Source: Paraburkholderia sp. Ac-20340 | Lineage (GTDB): Bacteria > Pseudomonadota > Gammaproteobacteria > Burkholderiales > Burkholderiaceae | Length of the DNA stretch: 64,000 nucleotides | Direction: 5' to 3' | Assembly: GCF_017104965.1 (NCBI RefSeq) | Contig: NZ_JAAGPR010000003.1 | Span: 186,001-250,000 of the forward strand | In this document: one piece after another, positions 54,108 through 62,854 of the stretch | Layout: each line of letters starts with the position of its first letter | Position numbering within the stretch: the stretch's first letter is position 1 | The notes under the pieces: model-generated | Databases searched by the model: none | Told to the model about the DNA's origin: nothing | What the model saw: the letters and a program-made list of their open reading frames with translations, nothing else | Position numbers and translations under genes: made by a program

Positions 54108-55484
54108 TTATCGCGCGGCCTGGGCAAGCTGACCGGCAAGCCGGTTATGGCGCTCGATCACCGGCCCGAGTTCGACCGTTTGCAGCACGCCTTCCTTCAC
54201 CACCACCCGCCCGTCGATCACCGATAGCGCGACCTGCGAAGGCGCACAGAACGCCAGCGCCGCGACCGGATCATGCAGCGCGCCCGCAAAGAGCGGCTGA
54301 CGCAGATCGAAGGCGATAAAGTCCGCCGCCATGCCCGGTGCGAGCGCGCCGATATCGTCGCGGCCCAGCACCTTCGCGCCGCCCAGCGTGGCGATTTCGA
54401 GCGCTTCGCGCGCGGTCATCGCATCGGGGCCAAAACCCACGCGCGCGAGCAGCATCGCCTGTCGCATTTCGCCCACCATCTGCGCGCCGTCGTTCGACGC
54501 CGAACCATCCACGCCCAGCCCGACCGGCACGCCCGCAAGCCGCATTTTCCTGATCGGCGCAATGCCGGACGCGAGCCGCATGTTCGAGCACGGGCAATGC
54601 GCGACACCCGTCCCCGTGCGCCCGAACAGGCCGATGCCGTGGTCGTCGAGCTGTACGCAGTGCGCATGCCAGACATCGCGACCGACCCAGCCCAGATCCT
54701 CGGCATATTCGGCCGGCGTCATGCCGAATTTTTCGCGGCTATAGGCGATGTCGTTGACGTTTTCCGCGAGGTGCGTGTGCATCGACACGCCGTAATGCCG
54801 CGCCATGATCGCCGATTCGCGCATCAGATCGCGGCTCACCGAAAACGGCGAGCACGGCGCAACCACCACGCGCAACATCGCGTAACGCCCTTCGTCGTGA
54901 TACGTCTCGATCAGGCGCTGCGTGTCGGCGAGAATCGCGTCCTCGTTTTCGACCACCGAATCGGGCGGCAAACCGCCATCTTTCTGCCCCACGCTCATGC
55001 TGCCGCGCGCCGCGTGAAAGCGCATGCCGATGCTTTGCGCCGCGCGGATGCTGTCGTCCAGACGGCTGCCGTTCGGATAGATGTAGAGGTGATCGCTCGA
55101 CGTCGTACAGCCCGACAACAGCAGTTCGGCCATGGCCGTGAGCGTCGATACCTCGATCATTTCCGGCGTCAGGTTGGCCCAGACCTTGTACAGATTCGTG
55201 AGCCAGCCGAACAGCTCGGCATCCTGCGCAGCGGGCACGGCGCGCGTGAGGCTCTGATACATGTGGTGATGCGTGTTGACGAGGCCGGGCGTGACGATAT
55301 GGCCGGTCGCGTCGATCACTTCATCGGCGCTCTGCGGCAACTCCGCCGTCGGGCCGACGGCGACGATGCGGTTGCCTTCGATATACAGGCCGCCGCCGCG
55401 GATCTCGCGGCGCTCGCCGTCCATCGTCACCAGCATGTCGGCGTTCTTGACGAGCAAGGTTCGGGTGGTGGGATTGCGTTCCAT
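54108..55484 (-). CDS. 8-oxoguanine deaminase (amidohydrolase)
   Basis: A 458-residue metal-dependent amidohydrolase. Metal ligands are in THHHM, HTHLAE and VDGSASND, and the substrate segment is VAHCPCSNMRLASG. The N- and C-terminal flanks form the small beta domain. Its text (NTHHHMYQSLTRAVPAAQDA, WLTNLYKVW) matches the 8-oxoguanine deaminase group, which converts 8-oxoguanine to urate; hydroxyatrazine-type hydrolases are the close alternative. ATG 55484 was chosen. It is linked to urate catabolism genes. Confidence 0.82.
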   Translation of the reverse strand: MERNPTTRTLLVKNADMLVTMDGERREIRGGGLYIEGNRIVAVGPTAELPQSADEVIDATGHIVTPGLVNTHHHMYQSLTRAVPAAQDAELFGWLTNLYKVWANLTPEMIEVSTLTAMAELLLSGCTTSSDHLYIYPNGSRLDDSIRAAQSIGMRFHAARGSMSVGQKDGGLPPDSVVENEDAILADTQRLIETYHDEGRYAMLRVVVAPCSPFSVSRDLMRESAIMARHYGVSMHTHLAENVNDIAYSREKFGMTPAEYAEDLGWVGRDVWHAHCVQLDDHGIGLFGRTGTGVAHCPCSNMRLASGIAPIRKMRLAGVPVGLGVDGSASNDGAQMVGEMRQAMLLARVGFGPDAMTAREALEIATLGGAKVLGRDDIGALAPGMAADFIAFDLRQPLFAGALHDPVAALAFCAPSQVALSVIDGRVVVKEGVLQTVELGPVIERHNRLAGQLAQAAR

Positions 55485-56045
55485 CGTGTCTGTTCGCTCC
55501 GTTGTCTGTGAATCGACTGTGAATGTGAAGCAGACGCCCTTGCCACGCCGCCGTTCCACCGAAACACCGGTGCCGACGCATCCTGACGAGGACGCCGCTG
55601 GCCCGGTTACCCGGCGCCCAGCGCCGTCTTCGGGTTGCGCACAGTACCGCTGCGCGCATAACCGATACCTTCCGCAACCAAAATTCCGCTGGCAATTCGC
55701 GTAGCCGAGATACCGGAATTCAGTCCCTGCATATAAAGGTCGATTTTTGGCGCAGCTACGATGTGAATCGTGTGTGCACATGAGTGAAAACCCGCGGTTT
55801 CGTGGCCGCCAGAGCCGCCTGCAGCAAGGCTCGACGGCCAGGCTCATGCGACGGGGATTATCTTTCCTATCGCTCGCGCGATTGCGGCCCGATCGTTCTT
55901 AAAATGCGTTCACGGCGCTCGCATCGATCCGCCGACGGGTATGTAGCCACTGACGTGGAGCCTCGATCCGCCGCTTATGCATCATGGGATCGAGACGCCG
56001 CCGAAACCTCGCAATGACACCAGGAAAAGACAAGGAAAACTGCGA
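55485..56045. other. 561-base divergent gap between 8-oxoguanine deaminase and uraH
   Basis: It includes the palindrome TGTGCACA (55773-55780) within GTGTGTGCACATGAG, and an AT-richer stretch near 55725-55765. No gene with convincing codon use is seen. The uraH ribosome binding site AAGGAAAA lies at the right end. Both divergent promoters must be here but were not placed. Confidence 0.4.
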
Positions 56046-56399
56046 ATGGGCAAGCTGACTACCCACGTGCTCGACACCGCGAACGGCCGTCCCGGCGCGG
56101 GCATCAAGGTCGAACTCCATGCGCTCGACGGCGACACCCGCCGCGCGCTAAAGACCGTCACGACCAACCACGACGGCCGCTGCGACGAACCGCTGCTCGA
56201 AGGCGCAGCGCTGACTACCGGCGAATACGAACTCGTGTTCCATGCAGGCGATTACTTCGCCTCGATCGGCACGAAAGTGCCGGAACCGCGCTTCGTCGAT
56301 CGCGTCGTGCTGCGCTTTGGCGTAGCCGATGCCGGTGCGCACTACCACGTGCCGCTGCTCGTTTCGCCGTGGTCGTACAGCACGTACCGCGGTAGCTGA
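56046..56399 (+). CDS. uraH: 5-hydroxyisourate hydrolase (transthyretin-like)
   Basis: A 117-residue protein. It begins MGKLTTHVLDTANGRPG with the conserved His, has the Arg in TNHDGRCDEP and the His in HYHVPLLVSPWSYST, and ends in the family signature YRGS. It hydrolyses 5-hydroxyisourate, the product of urate oxidation, to OHCU in the cytoplasm. It is followed at 172 bases by the urate oxidase gene puuD, consistent with one pathway. Confidence 0.93.
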   Translation: MGKLTTHVLDTANGRPGAGIKVELHALDGDTRRALKTVTTNHDGRCDEPLLEGAALTTGEYELVFHAGDYFASIGTKVPEPRFVDRVVLRFGVADAGAHYHVPLLVSPWSYSTYRGS

Positions 56400-56570
56400 T
56401 CGCTTCGGCACGCACGCGCGCTAACCCCACAGCCAACAACAACACATCGAAAGAGACAGGCGGCACATCACTGTGTCCCCGCTTTGCGGCGCTGCATTGA
56501 TGCAGCCCCCGCAGTCCCGCGCGAGACGCACTGACGTCCGCGCGCAACGAATCAGGAGTGGAGGAGTTTC

Positions 56571-57764
56571 ATGGAAGGCTTTATTACCGACTGGCTGAAC
56601 CTCGCATTGCGCTGGTTCCACGTCATCGCGGCGATCGCCTGGATCGGCGAATCGTTCTACTTCGTCGCGCTCGACAACAGCCTCAAACCGCCGGTTGACC
56701 CGAACCAGAAGCGTCGCGGCGTGTTCGGCGAACTGTGGCACGTGCACGGCGGCGGCTTCTACAACATGCAGAAGTACACCGTCGCGCCGCCCGAAATGCC
56801 GGACGATCTGCACTGGTCGAAGTGGCCCTCGTACACGACGTGGCTCTCGGGCGCGTCGCTGTTCACGGTGCTTTATCTGTTCGCCCCGAACACCTATCTG
56901 ATCGACAAGAACGTGCTGGATATGGGTCCGGTCGTGGCAGTCGCTTCGGCACTGGGCTTCCTGGCCGCAGGCTGGATCGTCTATGACTCGCTGTGCCGTC
57001 TGCTGGGCACGAAGGACAAGCTGCTCGGCGCGTGCGTGGGCATCTATGTCGTGATCGCCGCTTACCTCGCCTGCCACATTTTCTCGGGCCGCGCCGCGTA
57101 CCTGATCATGGGCGCGATGCTGGCGACGATCATGTCGGCGAACGTGTTCTTCGTGATCATTCCTGGCCAGCGCAAGATGGTCAACGCGATGCTCAAGGGC
57201 GAAACGCCGAACCCGATCTACGGCAAGCGCGGCAAGCAGCGCTCGGTGCACAACACGTATTTCACGCTGCCGGTGGTGTTCGCGATGCTGTCGAACCACT
57301 ACGCGATGACCTACGCGCATGAGTACAACTGGGCCGTGCTGGTGGTCATCATGCTGGCCGGCGCGCTGATCCGTCAGTTCTTCGTGATGCGTCATCGTGG
57401 TCAGCAGCTCTGGTATCTGCCGATCGGCGGTGTCGCGCTGATGTTCGTGGCGCTGGTCTGGACGCTGCCGCGCCCGGTCGTGCCGCAAGCCGAAGCCGCT
57501 AACGCACCGACCATCAAGATCGGCGATATCCAGCCGATCCTGCAGCAGCGTTGCGCGGGCTGCCACTCGGCTCACCCGACGATGATGGGCGCAGCGCCCG
57601 CTGGCGTGATGTTCGATACGCCCGATGAGATCTCGCAGAACGCGCAGCGTCTTTATCAGCAGGCTGTGACGCTCAAGGCGATGCCGCTGGGCAACGTCAC
57701 GCATATGACGGACGACGAGCGGCAAAAGATCGCGATGTGGTTCCAGGGTGGGGCCAAGCCGTAA
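56571..57764 (+). CDS. puuD: membrane-bound urate oxidase PuuD with cytochrome c domain
   Basis: A 397-residue protein. The N-terminal two thirds are membrane-spanning (about eight segments, starting LNLALRWFHVIAAIAWIGES) with conserved His residues (ELWHVHGGGFYNMQKY), which define the urate oxidase N-terminal domain. The C-terminal periplasmic cytochrome c domain has heme motif CAGCH at residues 328-332 and a later Met-containing KAMPLGNVTHM. It oxidises urate to 5-hydroxyisourate and passes electrons to the respiratory chain. A GGAGGAG ribosome binding site precedes ATG 56571. Confidence 0.93.
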   Translation: MEGFITDWLNLALRWFHVIAAIAWIGESFYFVALDNSLKPPVDPNQKRRGVFGELWHVHGGGFYNMQKYTVAPPEMPDDLHWSKWPSYTTWLSGASLFTVLYLFAPNTYLIDKNVLDMGPVVAVASALGFLAAGWIVYDSLCRLLGTKDKLLGACVGIYVVIAAYLACHIFSGRAAYLIMGAMLATIMSANVFFVIIPGQRKMVNAMLKGETPNPIYGKRGKQRSVHNTYFTLPVVFAMLSNHYAMTYAHEYNWAVLVVIMLAGALIRQFFVMRHRGQQLWYLPIGGVALMFVALVWTLPRPVVPQAEAANAPTIKIGDIQPILQQRCAGCHSAHPTMMGAAPAGVMFDTPDEISQNAQRLYQQAVTLKAMPLGNVTHMTDDERQKIAMWFQGGAKP

Positions 57765-57805
57765 GCGCCGCACCGCAGAGCCCTATGTAAGCAAAGCTGG
57801 AAACG

Positions 57806-57839
57806 AAAGGCCCGAAGCGTTTGACGCTTCGGGCCTTTT
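57806..57839. terminator. terminator shared by puuD and the tolC-like gene
   Basis: A 15-bp perfect stem (57806-57820 with 57824-57838) and a 3-base loop. T tracts arise on both strands from AAA/TTTT ends. Confidence 0.9.
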
Positions 57840-57884
57840 GCATGACGGGACGCTAATGTCCCTCATGTCCCTCCCCGCCGCCTT

Positions 57885-59423
57885 TCAGCGGACGATCGGC
57901 ACGTAGTTCGAAGTCGATGTGGACACGGCCGGCGCCATGTCCATCGCGTTCAGCGCGCGCGTTGGGATCGTGCGTGGAATGTCTGGTACGACCGCTTTCT
58001 CGCGAATCGGCCCGGTCTGCGCGACAGCGGGCATGTTGAGGTCTGGCACGTCCTGGCGCGTGCTGTCACTACGCGTCACGGCACTCGCTGGCTGGGCCGT
58101 GCCTGAAACGAATAGCTGCGCGTTGATTCGAGCCACCTCGTCAACGTCAAGCATGGCCGTCTGCGACAGCAGCTTGAGCAAGGCCAGCACACTGTCGTAA
58201 CGCGCGCGAATCAGATCGCGCCGGCTTGCGTAAAGTGAATCGGTGGCCCGCAACACATCGAGACTCGTGCGGCTACCGGCGCCGAAGCCAATTCGCGTTG
58301 CATCGAGCGCCGCTTGCGTGCGCTGCGCAACCTGCTCCAGTGCCGCGACACGCCGCTGCCCTGCCGTCACGCGCAGCCACGCGTCACGTGCGCCCGCACC
58401 CGCATCACGCACGGCAGCGTCGAGTTCGTCGCGCGCCTTGTCTTCCATCGCCCGCGCTTCGTCCACTTTCGCGGAAATCTCGCCGCCCGACAGGATGGGA
58501 ATCGTCACGGACAGCATGCCGGTCGTAGTCGTCGTGGGTCGGGCATATCCGCCGCCCGCACCGGCTGGCGTATGCGTCACCTGCAAATCCACGTTGGGAT
58601 AACGTGCGGCGCGCGCTTTTTCCGTATCGAATTTCGCAACCTGTAGCTCGACCTCACCGATCTGCACGGGATAACCGCGCGTCTGCGCCTGTGTCACCCA
58701 GGCATCGCCGTCGGCTGGCTGCAACGTGGGCACCGTGCCGGGAGGCAACGGCGCGAGCGCGTCGCCTGTCTTGCCAGCGAGGCGTTCGAGCGCCGCGCGC
58801 GCAAGCCGAACCTGGCTTTGCGCATCGAGCAACTGCAATTGCGCCTGCGCATGGCTGGCCTCGCCGTCCTGAATATCCACAAGTGTGGCTTCCCCCGCCG
58901 CCTTCGCGCGCCGGATGAGCGCCAGATGGACGTCGACCGCACGCAGATAGTCGGTTGCGCGCGCAACCTCATCGTCGGCGGCAAGGGTATCGAAATACGC
59001 CTGCGACACCGACAGAATCGCGGCCTGTATCGCGCTTGCCGTTTGCAGGCGGGCACGCGCCACGATGTAATCGGCCTGGCGATAGGCCGTCCAGCTCGAC
59101 CAGTTGAAGACCGGCTGCGTCAGGCCGACCGTCCAGCCGCTCTGCCAGTAGTGCTGAGTCGGAAAATCTTCGGTCACGATGCCGTTGTAGGCGCGGCCCC
59201 AACCGCCAGAGGCATGGGGTAACAGCGCGGCGCGCGCTTTGGGGATGGCCTGCGCGGCCGCGCGGGATGCGTCGCGCGAAGCCGCAAGCGCGGGATCATG
59301 ATCGAGCGCATCGCTCACGACCGACAACAGGTCGGCCGCATCTGCACGACCCGGCAGCGGCAAGACCGCGAGCATCGCCAGCGCGGTCATCCACGTAAAT
59401 CGCCGGTTTCGGAACACGCTCAT
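57885..59423 (-). CDS. TolC-like outer-membrane factor of the C39 export system
   Basis: A 512-residue outer-membrane efflux protein. The signal peptide ends LPGRADAAD (about residue 29). Two TolC-type halves are visible: VSDALDHDPALAASRDASRAAAQ and later RTQAALDATRIGFGAGSRTSLDVL, with DSLYASRRDLIRARYD. After the last helix there is an unusual C-terminal extension of about 65 residues, Pro/Thr/Ala-rich (DVPDLNMPAVAQTGP, IPRTIPTRALNAMD). ATG 59423 overlaps the ABC exporter stop by ATGA. It is the outer-membrane exit of the type I system. Confidence 0.85.
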   Translation of the reverse strand: MSVFRNRRFTWMTALAMLAVLPLPGRADAADLLSVVSDALDHDPALAASRDASRAAAQAIPKARAALLPHASGGWGRAYNGIVTEDFPTQHYWQSGWTVGLTQPVFNWSSWTAYRQADYIVARARLQTASAIQAAILSVSQAYFDTLAADDEVARATDYLRAVDVHLALIRRAKAAGEATLVDIQDGEASHAQAQLQLLDAQSQVRLARAALERLAGKTGDALAPLPPGTVPTLQPADGDAWVTQAQTRGYPVQIGEVELQVAKFDTEKARAARYPNVDLQVTHTPAGAGGGYARPTTTTTGMLSVTIPILSGGEISAKVDEARAMEDKARDELDAAVRDAGAGARDAWLRVTAGQRRVAALEQVAQRTQAALDATRIGFGAGSRTSLDVLRATDSLYASRRDLIRARYDSVLALLKLLSQTAMLDVDEVARINAQLFVSGTAQPASAVTRSDSTRQDVPDLNMPAVAQTGPIREKAVVPDIPRTIPTRALNAMDMAPAVSTSTSNYVPIVR

Positions 59424-61534
59424 GCGCAGCCCTCCATGGCGGCTTCCGCATGCTGACGCTCCACGCGAATGAACGCGCCGTCGACCAGGCGATAGTGCTT
59501 GTCGAAGCCCTCCGCCATTGCAACGTCGTGCGTGATGACAACGACCGTGCGATCGATCTGCTGGAGTAGTGCCGAGATCCGCCGTACCGCAACCGGATCG
59601 AGATTCGAGGTCGGTTCGTCGAGCAGCAGCAACTCGCGAGGCTGATAGAGCGCGCGCGCGAGCAGGAGCCGTTGGCGTTGCCCGGCGGAAATATTGGCCA
59701 GCGAATCGCTGATAACCGTGCGCGTGCGCATGGGCAAACGCATGACATCGTCGAGCAGACCAACCGCTTCGAGCAGCGCCAGAATGCGCGCTTCGTCTGG
59801 ATTGCCCTCGAAGAGCGAGATGTTGTCGGCGATCGAGCCGTGCAGGATGATGTCGCCCTGCCGCATGTGGGTGGCATGGCGACGGATTTCATCGACGCTC
59901 AGATTGGGCCAGGCGATTCCATTGAGCGTGATCTCGCCGCGCTGTGCGGTTTCGGATGCAGCCAGCAATTTGAAGAGCGTCGACTTGCCGACGCCCGACG
60001 GCCCGGTGATCACGATCTTGTCGCCGCGTACGATGTCCAGGCTGGCGTCGGTGAGAATGGGCTGGTCCGAGATGCCGTACGAGAACGTCACGGCACGCAC
60101 GGCGATGCGCTCGAAGCGATTCACCTCCACGGTCCTGTGGACATCGGCCAATGCGGTGTAGCGCTCGGGCTCGCACGCCACGATGTCGTCGACGCGCGCG
60201 ACCGGCACGCTCAGCATGCTGTACGAAAAAGCCGCGTTGATCGCCAGCGCAATGCGCTCTGAAAACAGCGATTTGTAGATCATGAACGAATAGAACGCGC
60301 CCACGGACAATGCGCCGCCAAGCATCAGCTTTGCGGCGAGCCAGGTGACCGCGAGGGTTTCCGCGTGCGCCAGCAGCTTGAGCGCCGCTTCGCGCGTGGC
60401 CGTCAGACGACTGCTCTGAAAAAGGGCCGACGCGTAGGTTCGAAACAGTTCCATGAAACGCGCGACGCGCCGCGTTTCGCCTTGCGAGAGCTTGATGAGC
60501 GACGCACCGCGCACGGTTTCGAACAGCGCGTCGTCGCAGCGGGCGCTTTCCTGGAGCACGCGCGCGTGCGTATCGCGCATCGATGCGAACATGAGCGCTG
60601 CAACCAGTACGTAAGCGGTGAAAATCGCCAGCACAAGCGCAGAAAGCTTCGTGTCCTGGATGAACATCATAAGCAGCGCGAGCACGCCGACCGTAACGTC
60701 GACGCAAAACGACACCACGGAACGCGAGGCGAATCCGTTGATCTCGTCCTGCGCCTTGAAGCGCGTAAAGATGTCACCAACGTTGCGCTTCTCGAAATAC
60801 GAAACCGGCACGCGCAGCAAATGCGCGAATAAACCTTGCGTCGCGCTCACGCTCACGCGCGCATACAACAGTTCGACGAGCACGCCTTGCACGTACTGCC
60901 CCAGCGCGCCGATGAGAAAAATCGATCCGAACGTCAGCGCCAGCACATTGAGCAGCGAAAGGTTGTCCTCCGCCACGACGTGATCGAGCACAAAGGAGCC
61001 AAAGTACGGTTGCGCGAGGATCGCAAACTGCGCGCCCACCGCAACAAACAGGATCTTCGCGGCATGGCTGCGCAGCTGCGGATTGAGCGCGCGCAGGCGT
61101 GCAAGCGCTTCGGGCACGCGGGAGCGCCGTTTGATCCGCACGAGCGCCGGCGTGGGTGCGCACTCGATCAGATAGCCCGAAACGCAGGCGACGAAGGTAT
61201 CCAGGGCGATGCGCCGGCGCCCCACCGCCGGGTCGATCAGATGGACGTAGTGCCGTGTTGCGCGCTCGAACACGACAAAGTGCGCGCCACCGAAATGAAT
61301 AATCGAGCCCTGCTTCACCTCGCCGATCTGCGAAGCGTCGAAGCGGAATGCCTGGACTTCGAGGCCGTAATCGGTCGCCACGTCGTACAGGTCCATCAGC
61401 GAGAGACCGTTCGCGGAAATGGGCCGGTAAGCGGAAAGCTCGCGAACTTCGGTTGCACGCCCTGAATGCGAAAGGACCATCGCAAGGCATGCGTAGCCGC
61501 ATTCGGCGACTTCGTTCTGGTAGATCACCTGCAT
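59420..61534 (-). CDS. C39-peptidase ABC exporter of double-glycine peptides
   Basis: A 704-residue peptidase-containing ABC transporter. The C39 domain (1-125) has Gln6 and catalytic Cys12 in QNEVAECGYAC, His85 in GGAHFVVF and Asp101 in LIDPAVG, so the triad is intact. A TM domain with about six segments follows (150-440). The ATPase has Walker A GPSGVGKST (Lys517), signature ISAGQRQRLLLARAL and LLLLDEPTSNLD. It removes leaders after Gly-Gly and exports the peptide. ATG 61534 has GAGG upstream, with one base between it and the adaptor stop; an in-frame TTG at 61549 is less likely. Confidence 0.9.
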   Translation of the reverse strand: MQVIYQNEVAECGYACLAMVLSHSGRATEVRELSAYRPISANGLSLMDLYDVATDYGLEVQAFRFDASQIGEVKQGSIIHFGGAHFVVFERATRHYVHLIDPAVGRRRIALDTFVACVSGYLIECAPTPALVRIKRRSRVPEALARLRALNPQLRSHAAKILFVAVGAQFAILAQPYFGSFVLDHVVAEDNLSLLNVLALTFGSIFLIGALGQYVQGVLVELLYARVSVSATQGLFAHLLRVPVSYFEKRNVGDIFTRFKAQDEINGFASRSVVSFCVDVTVGVLALLMMFIQDTKLSALVLAIFTAYVLVAALMFASMRDTHARVLQESARCDDALFETVRGASLIKLSQGETRRVARFMELFRTYASALFQSSRLTATREAALKLLAHAETLAVTWLAAKLMLGGALSVGAFYSFMIYKSLFSERIALAINAAFSYSMLSVPVARVDDIVACEPERYTALADVHRTVEVNRFERIAVRAVTFSYGISDQPILTDASLDIVRGDKIVITGPSGVGKSTLFKLLAASETAQRGEITLNGIAWPNLSVDEIRRHATHMRQGDIILHGSIADNISLFEGNPDEARILALLEAVGLLDDVMRLPMRTRTVISDSLANISAGQRQRLLLARALYQPRELLLLDEPTSNLDPVAVRRISALLQQIDRTVVVITHDVAMAEGFDKHYRLVDGAFIRVERQHAEAAMEGCA

Positions 61535-61535
61535 C

Positions 61536-62744
61536 TCAACCTCGGACAATCTTGAACAGCGGCTCGAGCACCCACTCGGCGATGGTTCGCCTTTCGACGA
61601 CGACGCTCGCCGTAGCCTGCATGCCCGGCAGGATGTCGAAATGCTGCGCGCCGTAATCGAAGGTATGGCCGCTCAATGTGACCCATGCAACGTACTCGTC
61701 GCCTGCCGACGGAGTCGCCCCTTTGGCGGCAGCCAGCGCCGCCGCCGACGCGGGCGCAGCCGCAACCGTGGTGCTCGAGATCGAATCTATCCGCGCTTCG
61801 TAGGAGCCGAAGCGCACGTAAGGAAAGGCGTCGAACTTGAGACGAACCGTTTGCCCTTCGCGTACGAAACCACGCCGGCGCGACGGAATGCGCAGCTCGG
61901 CGCGCAATGGCTGTGATCGATCGGTGACGATCACCATCGCGATATCGGACGACTGCAGCGTGCTGCCCTGCACAAGCCGCGAGAATGTGACCTCGCCGGC
62001 CTTGGGCGCGGAAATCGTGGCGTCGCGCCGGCTTTGCTCGAAGCGCGCGTCGGCTTCCTGCAGATCGCGCGCGTGACTCGCGTCGAGTTCCTTCAGTTGG
62101 GCAGTCAGCGTTGTCTGGGTGTTTTTCAGATCGGCCAGCGTGGCCTCGACCTGTTGCCGCCGGGAAGCGGATTCCGCCCGCGCAATGCGGCCCTGATGCA
62201 GTTCCGCACGCGCCTGTTCGACACGATCGGCGGGCACGTAATCGGCGACGGATTCGAGTCGTGTGACCTTCTTCTGTGCCTCGTTGACCAGCAGCGTATT
62301 CTGGTCCGCCTGCACGTCGAGTTGAGCAAGCGCCGCATGCTGGCTCGCTTCGTTCGTCCGCGCAGTCGCAAGCTGGCTGGTGAGATCGATATGCTTCTGC
62401 ACGTATAGAGCGTCGGCGGCACGACGCTCTTCGTCGCGGACCTGGGCATCGAACGCGCCACGTCGCGATCCGTCGCTCGCGAGTGACAAATCACGCTCGA
62501 GCCGAAAAAGCGGCTGGCCGGCGCTCACGTGCGCAGGCGGCTGGACATAAATGGCAGAGACGAGCCCGCTCTCCCCCTGCACTTTGATCTCCGCAGGCGA
62601 CACGATCTCGCAGCGCACGTCCTGTTTCAATTCGACTTCATGTGTGAAGGCAAAAACGACGCCGACCAGCACGACCGCCGACGCCACATAGGCAATCCAG
62701 CGCCAATGAATATCCCGGAACTCGGGAAGAAAGATCGGTTCCAC
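61536..62744 (-). CDS. HlyD-family adaptor of the C39 export system
   Basis: A 402-residue periplasmic adaptor. One TM segment lies at about 16-34 (WIAYVASAVVLVGVVFAF). Lipoyl halves EIVSPAEIKVQGESGLVSAIYVQ (here split: EIKVQGESG, VSAIYVQ) and ISAPKAGEVTF flank a long coiled coil (about 90-245) rich in Gln, Ala and Glu. A beta domain follows. It bridges the ABC exporter to the TolC-like channel. The start is GTG 62744 (MEPIFLPEFRD), with no good ribosome binding site; no upstream ATG is in frame. Confidence 0.87.
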   Translation of the reverse strand: MEPIFLPEFRDIHWRWIAYVASAVVLVGVVFAFTHEVELKQDVRCEIVSPAEIKVQGESGLVSAIYVQPPAHVSAGQPLFRLERDLSLASDGSRRGAFDAQVRDEERRAADALYVQKHIDLTSQLATARTNEASQHAALAQLDVQADQNTLLVNEAQKKVTRLESVADYVPADRVEQARAELHQGRIARAESASRRQQVEATLADLKNTQTTLTAQLKELDASHARDLQEADARFEQSRRDATISAPKAGEVTFSRLVQGSTLQSSDIAMVIVTDRSQPLRAELRIPSRRRGFVREGQTVRLKFDAFPYVRFGSYEARIDSISSTTVAAAPASAAALAAAKGATPSAGDEYVAWVTLSGHTFDYGAQHFDILPGMQATASVVVERRTIAEWVLEPLFKIVRG

Positions 62745-62854
62745 GTTGTGATAGATCCCCGTAGCCCGCCTTGCAGGCCAACTTGTGATTCCCGGCTTCT
62801 TGCGCCGGCTGTTTCGTTGTTGTGCTTATCGATCGCTACGTTCCGACAGTTGCG

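Noticed and set aside
56421..57773. A 450-codon minus-strand frame opposite puuD
   Set aside because: It is an antisense shadow; puuD on the plus strand has TM segments and a heme motif.
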